Source: Rhynchopus euleeides (taxonomy: Eukaryota; Euglenozoa; Diplonemea; Diplonemida; Diplonemidae). From it: 64,000 bases of DNA. The position numbers and the translations under genes were made by a program. Shown here piece after piece: positions 21,730 to 32,261 of the stretch. The notes beneath the pieces are model-generated. The model ran no database searches. It saw only the letters and a list, made by a program, of their open reading frames with translations, and had not been told where the DNA came from. The DNA lies in contig OY723299.1 in assembly GCA_963210315.1 (NCBI GenBank), positions 1 to 64,000 of the forward strand, written 5' to 3'. Position 1 is the stretch's first letter, and every line of letters begins with the position of its first letter.

Positions 21730-22707
21730 GCCTGTGAAAAGTTAACAGCGCCCTGCAGGGTGGTGTGGCTCTGTGTGTGTGTTGCAATTAATCAGGAGGC
21801 ATGCGCCCGCTCAGCGTGGCGCATGGTCATAAAGACGATTCTCATCAGGTGCGCGTGTGTGTCTCGGGTCCAAACCTGGGCACTTTGGGACCACATGGGC
21901 CAGGAAAGGCCAAAATTTTCGATTTTTTTCGGAAAGTATTCCTGCCAGCCAGGAACACCAACATGACTCTTTCTGCTTGCAAAGGCAGTCGTGTCCCACA
22001 CCTGCAGGTTGTGTAGCGCAGTGCAGTCAAGCTTCCGTAGCTGAGCGACGGGTGTGTCTAGGCAGGCGTTGGTTCCCAACCCCCACCCAATACACCCTCC
22101 CTTCAACTCTCTGACTCTGACTTGCGACCGGCACAGCAAACCCCGGTGCACGGCCTGCGTGCAGGGGCGAGTGCCAGCCGAGACCTGCTGCCATGAACTG
22201 CAGCACCACAACGACGGCGACGGGCTCTGCGTCACTATGGAGTTCTGCAAGAAGGCCCATAGGGTGGGGCGCTGCGGGGACTGTGTTGTTGAATCTAAGT
22301 CTCTAACCAACTGCTGCAACACGCATCACGCGAGCTTTGCGGCACGCCCTCCTCCGAGTGGCACTGAACTGGCCCCACACTGTGACCCGAGTGGGGCCTC
22401 GGCTGTGACGTAGGGTGGGATGGGGGTGGGCTAGGACCCGTGCAGGGTTAACCCACCTAAAAAGTGATCAACACACACACACACGTGAATCTTTTTATAT
22501 TAGTGTAGACACACACCGAGCACTTGCTCTTGGTGTGATCTCCACTGTCTCTATGAGGGGATCTAAGTCACTGCGCCCGCACGAGCGCCGTTCGATTCGG
22601 AGTCGTTTATCGTCCTCCGTCTTTTATCCGATGCCTGAGTGGATGCAGCGGATGTTGTGCGCTTTCTAGTAGGCTGGGGGGCCTGCCTCGTCTTCGGCTG
22701 AGGTTTT
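21730..22707. other. Non-coding gap
   Basis: I see no convincing gene. Short frames on both strands have no family features. CA microsatellites near 22470. The interval ends in a run of 21 G at 22708-22728 that borders element E1. Confidence 0.6.
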
Positions 22708-22728
22708 GGGGGGGGGGGGGGGGGGGGG

Positions 22729-23880
22729 TAGGGGGGGTCAAATGGGGGTGACAAACACGATTTTTCAAAAAACCGGCGCAGAGGCCCCAAAGCCCCCGTA
22801 AACCCTCCAAACCCCCCCAGATCGGTCCGGAAACCCATCGAACCCCACTTTTCCACCATTCCGGGCACCTCAGGTGCCCGAATTGGGGTACCTAAATTTT
22901 GTGCCACCGTTTGGTACCGGACAGTGCCACTGTGTGGGAGGTTGGAAAAGAAAATGCCCCAACACACCACATCTGAGGGTTGCAATGCATGTTGCTTGCC
23001 AACCACGTCATCCGGTGGGTGTCAGGCGCTATGTAGGTGGCATGAGCCAGGTCTTCGATGTGTTCTGGCTTGTATATGTACCTCCCTGCCTGCGGCACAG
23101 GCACTGCCTTTGTCCCCCACACCAGCCACAGAGAGCGTATTGTACTCGGTCCACGGTTGCTGATTCATTGTGATGCGTTGTATCCTCGAGTGAACGTCAC
23201 ACACTAGTGGCACCACCACCCGCCATCCGAGAGCTGTATTGACTTTGCGCCCTTCCGTTGCATTCACCTCGCCACACATATTGCGCCGTTCAGTACCAGT
23301 GCTCTTGGGCCAGGCAAAGTAGACCGCAGCAACTACCAATTCTGGCACAATGGGTACCACGACAGCGCACTTCGTGTGTTCCCGGAATGTACAGCTCGTG
23401 TTGCAACAGTCGTTGTCAACACATCCCGGTTGTGGAGCACTGCTGCACAGGAATCACACGACCATCTGGACTTGTTCCGTACCTACAGGCAGCCTCCCGG
23501 TGCATGGTGGCAGGGAGGTACATATACAAGCCAGAACTCATCGAAGACCTGGCTAATGCCACCTACATAGCGCCTGACACCCACCGGATGACGTGGTTGG
23601 CAAGCAACATGCATTGCAACCCTCAGATGTGGTGTGTTGGGGCATTTTCTTTTCCAACCTCCCACACAGTGGCACTGTCCGGTACCAAACGGTGGCACAA
23701 AATTTAGGTACCCCAATTCGGGCACCTGAGGTGCCCGGAATGGTGGAAAAGTGGGGTTCGATGGGTTTCCGGACCGATCTGGGGGGGTTTGGAGGGTTTA
23801 CGGGGGCTTTGGGGCCTCTGCGCCGGTTTTTTGAAAAATCGTGTTTGTCCACGTAAAAGGGTGGCATTTGACCCCCCCTA
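22729..23880. mobile_element. E1: 1.15-kb foldback element with about 360-bp inverted arms
   Basis: The left arm 22729-23090 and right arm 23509-23880 are reverse complements with few differences; the loop is 23091-23508. The termini read TAGGGGGGGTCAAATG on both sides. The arms end at CTCCCTGCC. Both sides are bordered by long G runs (22708-22728 and 23881-23904). Because each arm carries the same sequence, open frames in the arms are duplicated and are not evidence of genes. The loop has no recognised gene. Probably a non-autonomous foldback or MITE-like DNA element. Confidence 0.88.
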
Positions 23881-23904
23881 GGGGGGGGGGGGGGGGGGGG
23901 GGGG

Positions 23905-24244
23905 CGGCGGCCCCTCTTCTCATCTCTCGACGGTGGGCGACGGTGGTGGCCTGCCTCGCAGCAGAGCATCGGGTCGGTGCAGGATCCGCAGGGTGTGAGC
24001 AGGTGTTTCCTGCAGGCAGCAGCGGGGAGGCCATCGTCAGCACCATGGTGTGTCTTGCAGGACTTCGTAAGGGGGGCGGGTTTAGGCCCGGTCCGGCATG
24101 ATGCGCACAGTGGCTTATGGTGGGTGCTGCACACCTGCCCCTTACCTGTATAGCGCGAGGAGGCCTTTTGGGGGGAGCGTGGGCGCGAGCGCTTAGCAGC
24201 ACTCGTATTCCAGAGCGCTGCTCTGCCGGTACGGATATTCTTGT
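23905..24244. other. Gap between elements E1 and E2
   Basis: About 340 bp without a recognised gene, GC-rich, between the G run next to E1 and the left terminus of E2. Confidence 0.5.
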
Positions 24245-25561
24245 CATACCTAGGGTACCCCGGGAGAATGTCACCCCCTGGGTGACCCTGGGGAATGTCA
24301 CCCCCCCCAGCCTCCAGGGGGGGGGTGACATTCTCCAAGGGTAGGCCTATATGATGGGGGGGTGACATTCTCCAACGGTACTTGCCTTTCGGGAAGAGGG
24401 GGGTTTTTCACTGGGGGTGCTGGGTGACGTTGCTGTGCGAAGCCTGCGTTTCCCGCATTTACTGGGCAAACGAGCCTCCTGTGTCCCTCACAACCCGAAG
24501 AGGGGGGTGCCGTGTCGTATGGGGAATCCTCTGAACGATGTGCGGGGGTGATTGGCCCATGCAGGGCTGGCGCCGCATTGAAGCTTTGTCGCCACACACA
24601 CGCTGTCACATATCGGCACGAACACACAAACGCACGTGCACACAACACACGCACACACCACCATTAGAGGGTGGACCGTCAGGCTGGGGTCGATGCAACA
24701 AAAATTATTGTCCTCAGAAGGGCCACTAGACCCCAAAATGGGTCCCATATGGTCCTGGGGGGGTCTGAGACCCTGTCCACCCTCGCCAAATGCGTTTTTT
24801 CGTGTTTTTGCCCTTTGACTGTACTGGACATAGCGTTTTTAGGCGGTTACATGCCGTTTTGAGGCGGTTACACGTAGGGAAATGTCAGTTGAATGTCAAT
24901 AATAGAATGGTCAGTTGAACGGGAAGTGCTCAGGCATGTCTGCATTGTCAAATTTGAGGCTGATTGGGAGCCACAAATGACTGGAATGACGGGGTCGACG
25001 GAATCTACAGTTGAGATACGGGCCAGTCTCTCAAAGGAAGAGGAAACCAGATCTGATTGCTCTCGTCGATGAGCAAGGCGTTATGCAGGATGCAGTTCCT
25101 GTACCAGAACTACGGACGGAGGACCTCCTCCTGAGGGCCATCCGGCGCCGCTGGCAGTCCCTGGGGGTGATACAAAGGGCAACAGCGGAAGTAAGCAGAC
25201 CGCACTAATAGCCTCAGGTACAAGTTCTGTCCCAAAAAATTGGTCGCTAAAAACGGCATCGTCGGGGGCATACCACCACCTGGGAGTGAGTTGAGTTTCC
25301 GGAGCATATTGGGCACTTTCTGCCAGCAGAATCACCCGACCCCCAGCCCCAAGTGCTCGCCAGCCTGGCACTATTGATCACGCTGCCACCTTGGGCGTCA
25401 CCGCATGTCGCCACATGTCGCCACACTCACCACAGGTCACCAGACACCACGCCACGTCGCCCACAACACCCTATATACGGTGTGCCATGGAAGAATGTCA
25501 CCCCCCCCCGGGCTTGGGCCCTCGGGGGGGGTGACATTCTCCCGGGGTACCCTAGGTATGT
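24245..25561. mobile_element. E2: 1.3-kb TIR element with repeated subterminal GAGAATGTCACCCC motif
   Basis: The termini CATACCTAGGGTACCCCGGG are perfect inverted repeats at 24245 and 25561 and continue into GAGAATGTCACCCCC. That motif recurs in both orientations near each end (about 24264, 24290, 24327, 24360, 25491 and 25530), as expected of transposase-binding subterminal repeats. If the target is TA, the termini would be CCTAGGG. No transposase recognised inside, so it is non-autonomous. The right end overlaps the remains of a LINE. Confidence 0.85.
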
Positions 25562-26263
25562 CGGGAAAACATCAGCAGCCCAGTTGCTTCCGGATGCGCC
25601 GGGCACAGACTTGCTCAGTTGTTGCTCAAGCACCGCAGAAGTGTGCTCGTCTCTGGAAAGGATTGGCCGTCGGGAAAGTCCACCGTAACCGAATCTGGCC
25701 CCCACGGTGCGGAGGCAGCCAACGCGGTCCGCGCGTGGCGGGAGGGGCTCGGGGAGCTTGAGTTTGGTACAGGTCCCGCGAAGCTTGGTCAGAAGTTTGC
25801 CGAATATTTGGCCGCGTTTGAGGGCCGGGGTTGTCGCAGGGTCCGCGACGTCAATCCCGGAGAAAATCTCGAAGTCTATCGCCAGCTCGATATTGCTAAT
25901 CTGGCCACTGTTAGTCCAACGTAAGGCGGCGAGCCATGCTTTCATCGCGCGGAGGAGGTTGACATCTTTACCCCACCCCTTGGGGGGTGGGGTAACACAC
26001 ACACACACACGGCGCACCGGCGGGAGATCCGACGCAGATCTACTGTATGACTTCAAGCAGATGGGCTTTTGGACTTTGGAGCTAGCACCCGGTTTTTCTT
26101 CGTTGTGTTGACGACGGCGGCACACCCTTCAGTTGGAGAGGTGCAGCCACCTGCCGACCTACTTTATATTTGCAATGCTGTGTCTGCCGTGGCTGTGATG
26201 TGCGGCTGCTCTGCGACACACACAGATGAGAAAAGAACAGTGCTCCCGCTAAGAAAAAAACCG

Positions 26264-26345
26264 GTCATATATGACCAAAAAAAAGGGGTCCGAACAACGT
26301 GCCGGTCATATATGACCGGAGGGGGGGTCGGTCATATATGACCGG
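26264..26345. repeat. Three copies of an 18-bp palindrome
   Basis: CCGGTCATATATGACCGG or a near form occurs at about 26261-26277, 26302-26319 and 26330-26345, spaced by about 30-40 bp. The first copy is incomplete. Each copy is self-complementary. Could be protein-binding sites or termini of nested small elements. Confidence 0.8.
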
Positions 26346-26370
26346 TCATATCTGACTGGTGGGTCCTGGG

Positions 26371-26428
26371 CAGGTGGGCCAGTCAGGTTTGTGGTGGGGG
26401 CGACGCTCCCACTACAAACCTGACTGGC
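26371..26428. repeat. Perfect long hairpin
   Basis: CCAGTCAGGTTTGT and ACAAACCTGACTGG form the two arms of a stem of about 22 bp around a GC-rich loop (near 26395-26405). Possibly a very small MITE or a cruciform. Confidence 0.75.
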
Positions 26429-27179
26429 CACTGAAACAATACAGAGCTTTTGTGATACTTCAGGTGTCCTCGCGTAGCAGCTGCAGGAAAATATCGGAGA
26501 TTACTGGACATCCACTGCAGCTGGCTGGATGCATACAAGTCACACAGGCCCAGGGCTGGCAGGAAGCAACGCGGGAGGAGAGGCTGTACCCAATCCCTCC
26601 TGGGAAAAGCTAGGGTGCAGGGGGGAGGAGTTGGGCGATCTAGCTCGTGTGTCTCGCCCTCATGTCGACACACAGTCTGCCAGCAACGGCGTCACCGGCT
26701 CCCGGAGGGATTCACCGGGAAGCTCCAGAAAGGGTGCGAGGTGGGACAGATGCACCGGAAACATAGGATCTGCAGAAGAGTTGCTGGGGTCTTCGGGGCA
26801 ATCGCCAGGCCTGGGACGGGATGCTGCGTCGGTTGCCTCGGAGGAGCTGTTGCCCCCTGCCCCCAGTGGGCGCAGGGATGCGCAGGTGAGGTCTACGCCT
26901 GTCTCAGAGAGGACCGCTGCACCATTCGAGCGGAGGAGCGGAGGGGCAGCGTCTGTGCGGCATCGCCGCGGAGGAGGAGCACTCCCACCCCACCACAGTC
27001 GGCCCAGCAGCGACACTGCCTTGTCGCGGAGCGGGTTGAGCTCCGGCGCCTTGACTAATCACCAGACTGCTGTCCCTCGCGGTGCCCGTGAACTAACCGC
27101 TGAAGACACCTCAGGAGTCCGGTGTACTCAGCCACGTTGATCGTGTCAGCGTCTGGCAGTCTCTCACACAAATCCCAAT

Positions 27180-27360
27180 TGGGAAAATTTACGGACCGCC
27201 GAATACAAGACCCCCCCCCTTGTATTCGGCCACCCACTGCAAGAATTGCCCAGAATTTTGGGTTTTTGAAAACCCCCCAAAAAAAGCGTTTGCCTACCAC
27301 CCCCCGTGTATATGCCACCCCCACAGGTGCAAAAATCGGGAGGGGGGTGACATATATCAC
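27180..27360. mobile_element. Small insertion in the LINE remnant with hairpin
   Basis: It interrupts the LINE reading between the RT-thumb region and the RNase H remnant. It contains a 12-bp stem GCCGAATACAAG / CTTGTATTCGGC around a C run at about 27205-27237, and GGGGGGTGACATATATCAC near its right side, which resembles the GGGGGTGACA string of E1 and E2. Boundaries are approximate. Confidence 0.5.
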
Positions 27361-27979
27361 GTCTTCCCACAGTAGCCCCATCGGCCCCGGCGTCTTTGGC
27401 TGACCCGCCCGGGGGGGGTTCTGGCGTGACCGCCACACCTCCTTCACCAAGTCGCCCATCCGCCCCGTGCTGTCTGTGTTGATGACGGTGTTGAACGCCA
27501 ACAACACCCTCGGGTATGCCGAATATGACGTGCGGTCCACTCGGTGCTGGGGGGCCAGCAGCACCAGAGCCAGCTCCTGCGCCGCGCTCGTGCGCCGCGA
27601 TCCCCACAGCGCCCTCAGCACCCCTCTGTGCAGCGACTGTATGCTCCCCACCAGGGGCCTCGCTACGTGGATCCCATATGTCGTCGAGGGCATGGACCTC
27701 GTCGCGATCACCTGCACCTTAGCATCATACGTCAGGTTGAGGTGCTGTAGCCGCCGCAATATCTTCAACTCCTTGAGAATGCGGTCGTCCAGCGGCCCCC
27801 CCCTCTTGGGGGTCGCCTTCAGGGAAATAGGCGCCCGCAGGTCGCCAAATGAACCGCTCGCCTGCACCAGTTTGTGCCAGACCAAGACTGTGGCCAATCT
27901 CATGCACAGCTGCATTGAGACTGGGGGGTGGTGGTCGTCAACGGGGCCATCTGCATTCTCAAGACCTCCACGCTTTTAA

Positions 27980-29053
27980 CCGTCGCGCCTTTCGTTTTCG
28001 CTGTGACATTCTGACCCGGCTCACGCGGAAGGCACGGAACCTGTGTGGAAACACGGTTCATTCTGGAGCTGTGACGACCTGTTTCATTTCACCGTCGCTG
28101 TTGAGAAGGGATAATGACAACTCCTGCATGACCAGACCACCCCGACTTTCAAAGTGACCCCTTGGTACTCCTTGGGGTCTTGTTCGGGTGGCGTTTCACG
28201 GATGCTGTCTGGGTCGCCTCCTCTCACTGGGAGGTGGCGGGTGGAGGCAAACAACGTGGGAAGAGCTGCATCACAAAACCGGACGAAAAGTAGCACACTC
28301 AGAAAAAACGGGGGCACAGAGCAGGGCACCCGTTTCACTTTTGAGTCCAACGGTTTTGGGGCTGAAAAGCAGTGTTGGGATGAGAACAAATACAACGACA
28401 AACACTCCTCTGTGGGGGGCAGCGTGGAGGCTCGCCCACCTGCGCCAGAGCCGAGGCACGGAACGGGTCTCACCTCGGGTCTCGTCAGGGCCCACAAAAG
28501 AAACAAACGCACAAGAAAGGTGGAAATGAGCAAGACAGGGTGTGAGCGCTTCAGGCTGCTCGTATAACCTCCCATCTGGTTGAGGCTAATCGACACACTC
28601 CAGAAGGCAGTGCGTGATTAGGGCGGCGCGATACTTGGTGGTTTCGCTCGTTGCACGTCACCCGTAGTAGTGAAGGTTGCGCTTCCGACCAAAGCAGAAT
28701 ATCAAGAACTTGAAGAAGATACACAAAACCAGTGACAAATGAGGGTGGCACATCAAGACCGGAGGCCCGAGGCGGACCACTTGAGTACCACTCTTGAGCG
28801 GGTTATCATCCCGACCGACCGAATGGCCTGACAATACAAGCCGCACCTGGGGCGAGGCACAAAAACGGCTCGTTTCGGTCAACAATCCGGGGTGTGAACA
28901 GAATAATGTCCTGATTGATCTGACGAGTAATCAGCAAGCTCGCATCAAACCCCCTCCAAGACAGCATCGCAAGTGACACAAAATGTGCATACGGCATTCC
29001 GCTGAGAATCCCAGACTGACTCAGGGCCAGAGTGGTACTACATCGGTTGCATT
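27980..29053. other. Non-coding gap of about 1.1 kb
   Basis: No gene with recognisable features on either strand. It lies downstream of the adenylyl cyclase stop, so it includes the 3' region of that gene. Confidence 0.55.
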
Positions 29054-31719
29054 TCATTCATCGTTCACATATTCGTACAGCGACAGTCCATCCGGCGCGT
29101 TAATTTTGCTGGGGCACAACATCTCCAGGCGGTCAAGGTGGGTTACATATACATCCTGTTCTTGGTTTGAGACGGTAAAGAGGAACGGAACGCCCTGATC
29201 ACGTGCCAGGCGCCAGACAGTGAGACAGTGCTCGACAGTGTCGCCTGCAGCAGTGACAAAGCGCTGGTTGCTCGTCCCCACATCCCCGTGGTGGACGGGG
29301 CCTGTGGCCAGGACGAAGGTAACGTGGGACTCCCACAACTGCAAGACCCTCTGTGCAAATCGCAGAGAGTTGGCGACATGTGCGCGGGTCTGGCGGGAGA
29401 TGTTCCACCCCACGAGCAGGTGCTTCCCGATCAGCGTCACCAACAACCCGCGGCTCTGGTCGAGGATGGGGAGGATAATGCCCAGGCCCATGTTGATGTC
29501 CAGGCTTTGGCTGTTGTCGACACCGCTGCGCATGCTCAGCATCCCGATGGTGCCGTCCGTGCGCTTCATCTGCATCGCCACAGCGACGGACTGTGGGGCC
29601 TTGCTGGACACTGACACCACCGATGCGGTGCCGTTGGAGCGCTTGCCACTTACGGTCGGCTCCACCAGGGGGTTCTGACGCCTCCCGCTCAGAGCGCCAG
29701 GGAGGACGCTTAGAATCATAACAGGCTCGCTGACACCTTTCATTTTAGCAGCTTCCGCAAGTCCGGGCGAGGCGTCCTCCACCTTGCTCGCCACCTGCCC
29801 CCACACGGCCTCGGGGACGGTCACCCCACCCGGTTTGCACGCCGCTTCCAGACGAGCCGCAACATTCACAGTGTGGCCGAAGTAGTCTGCACGTGCACTC
29901 AGCTGGTTCACCTCCACCGTGACGGGGCCGTGGTTGACCCCGATGCGCACCGTGAGGCCACCCCAGAGTGTGCTCCGCTTGCAAATCCCCAGCTCGAGTA
30001 TCTCCTCCGGCCAGTCAGCTGCGAACAGCATCCGCTGCACGTCGAGGCCGAACTCCATCCCGCGAACCGGGTCTCCGAAAGCAACCATGAATGCGTCCCC
30101 GATCGTCTTCACCTCGTAGCCCTGGTGGGTGGCGATGCAACGGCGCAGGACAGTGTTGTGGATGCGGATCGCCTTCTTCATCGCTGACGGTGCAGCCTCC
30201 CAGAGCGACGTCGAGGCGCGGATGTCGGTGAACACGATAGTGACCTCTGGCTCGTCACCGTCCCCTGCACCCGGCGGGGGCACCTGGGGGTCCTGCGCGT
30301 CGCCTGCCCCCTCCTGCAGCTGGTCCAGGATGGCGGAGGGCAGGTAGGCACGGAAGGCCTGCAGCTTTGCTGTCGTCAACGTCATCCCTGCGAGGAGGCT
30401 GCGGATCTCGCCCACCATCAGGACACGTGTGCCGTAGGTCTCCAGCACCTCGTAGGCCTCCTCTGTGGCCATGGCGCCTGCGTGGGCGATGGCCTTCTCC
30501 AGGACCCGCAGGGGGAGGGCGACAAGCGTGACCTCTGCAAAGGCGATGACGAGGTCGAATGCCAGCACCGTGGCTGTGAAGGCGATCAGGAGAACCAACG
30601 CGTCGTTCACATCCCCCTGCACCGGACGAAGTGGTCCACCCCGTCAAGCTCCTTCGTCAGCAGCTTGCCCCTCGGCTCGCCCAACATGGACAAGGCACCA
30701 TCGCGCAGGGTGGCGGTGAGGTTCGCGAGGCGGAAGGCACACGGCGACTTCGACATCCCGAGGAAGATGTCACTCCGGCTGCAGTCTTGGCTCACGCGGT
30801 CACCCCCCTGTGTGGAGGCGAAGACTACGTTCTTCACGCTGTCGTACACCACAACGTGTGTCCCAGGCTCGGCGCGCAGGGCGTACTCACGGAGGGGCTC
30901 GTCCCACGTGGAGTAGAGGAACTGCGTGATCTTGAAGATCGCCCTGTAGCCACTCCACGGGTGGGGCGGCGGGGGCGGTGCGAGCACCGCGTCGAAGCTT
31001 CCGTAGACGTAGATGTGTCTGTCCGCAGAGGCGAACCAGAGCATCGCCTCGCGCCAGCGCGACACAACAAATGGCGGGGCTGCACGCTCAAACCCAGCGG
31101 GCGGGTTGAGGTCGCCCGGCTTCCAGGTCCCGAGGGAGCGCGTGTGGTATGCAACGTTCATGGAGAAGACGGGGGCACCACGGACGCCGCCGTCGCTCAG
31201 CTCGTTGGCTTGGGCGATGGACTTAACGTTGCTGCCGTTGACAATGAAGTTGGTGGAGGCCATGTGGCCCCCGTAGCCAGAGGTGTAATACCGCGTGGTG
31301 CCGTCCCGCAGTGGGTCGCCCCACTGGATGGAGAGCATGAAGCTGGGGTCACGCATGACCCCGTCTCTGTCGGTGTGCGGGACTAGGATTGTCGTATCGG
31401 AGTACAGCCCCTTGCCGCGCACGGAGGCAAAGCCCTTCACCTCCTGGTCCCGCATCCACTGCCGCGAGTCGTTGGTGCTTGCAGCGTACAGCAGGGAGCT
31501 GTGCATGTTCATCACGGAGTTCGACCTCGTGTCGGCGAGCACACCCAGGATCTTGCCCCGCAGCCCCGCCACCTCGCTCTCGCTGGTCTCGCTGACGATC
31601 TTTTCCAGCGACGACAGGCTCTGGAAGTACAGCACCAAGCCCCCTCCAAGCGAGGCGACTGTCGAGAGGACCGACGCTGCAACAATGAGCAGCAACACAG
31701 GGATGTTCACGGCAGGCAT
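29054..31719 (-). CDS. Receptor-type adenylyl cyclase (class III)
   Basis: About 885 residues in two frames that meet at 30607-30622. The N-terminus (ATG at 31719) has a membrane segment (VLLLIVAASVLSTVASLGGGL), an extracellular sensor-like region of about 330 residues, then a second membrane segment (ALVLLIAFTATVLAFDL) and a linker. The cyclase domain has both metal-binding Asp (VTIVFTDIRAS and KTIGDAFMVAF), Lys in the EVKTIGD position and Asp in DYFGHTVN, which favour ATP, and N-x3-R in NVAARLEAA. The last 150 residues (LVGWNISRQTRAHVANSL, then ATGPVHHGDVGTSN) look like a degenerate second cyclase domain. The frame change lies in a GGGGG run; one more G would join the frames. Makes cAMP at the plasma membrane in response to an unknown ligand. 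Confidence 0.85.
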
Positions 31720-32261
31720 GGTGGCGGGTGGACGTAAGTGTCAAATCTGGAGGGGCGTGTGTGTTGTGACGAATGATAAGAGCCGAGTGCGTGGCCTTGT
31801 TTGTGCTGCAGCTTCTTATCTTGGCAGAGGAAGGTCTTGGGTTGGGTGGGTGGGGTCTCCGGTGCGTGGGCAACGCGCAGCCTCGACTGACCGTGACAGC
31901 ATGCCGTTTTGGTCGTAACGTTCCCCCAGGGACTCATGGCTGGAATATGGTACGGCCAAACCATCATCGGAGCGCGTCTTACTTTTTTGGAATGAGAAGG
32001 AAAGAACAACCATAACAGTTTCACCTGTCGGGGTGAAGCGATACAACGGGCCGCACTGCCCTGACACACAACAACTGTATCCACAAGAACAGACTTTGCA
32101 GGCTCGGGCACAGAAGCCCATCCGAGATAGAAATACTGGGAAGAATACACACGTGGTGCAAGGAACAAGGGAAACGTAAAACAGCTTCCGCCGGGTCCTC
32201 AGAGGACCCAACCCAGCACCACATAACACAAAGCCCGAGAGGAGGGCACTGGCCCATCAGC
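31720..32261. other. Intergenic gap between cyclase and downstream large ORF
   Basis: 542 bp without a recognised gene. On the minus strand it is the 3' side of the 1071-residue gene and the promoter side of the cyclase gene. No TATA-like or other clear element identified. Confidence 0.55.

Larger units (their letters stand above)
25567..27915 (-). pseudogene. Decayed non-LTR retrotransposon (RT thumb and RNase H remnants)
   Basis: Minus-strand pieces in order. At 27915-27400 there is a segment typical of the region after the catalytic YADD of LINE reverse transcriptases (APISLKATPKRGGPLDDRIL, then LRRLQHLNLTYDAKVQVIAT, then MPSTTYGIHVARP). At 27180-27055 is TINVAEYTGLLRCLQRLVHG, the Glu-containing motif of an RNase H domain. 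At 25925-25600 is SNIELAIDFEIFSGIDV and more, from the region after RNase H. An insertion of about 180 bp (27180-27360) and further breaks interrupt it. The catalytic RT core is missing, so it is dead. The class (LINE with RNase H) is a judgement from motifs. Confidence 0.6.

Noticed and set aside
22729..23880. Identical proteins predicted on both strands in E1 arms
   Set aside because: They arise from the inverted arms being copies of each other; no codon-level sign of a gene.
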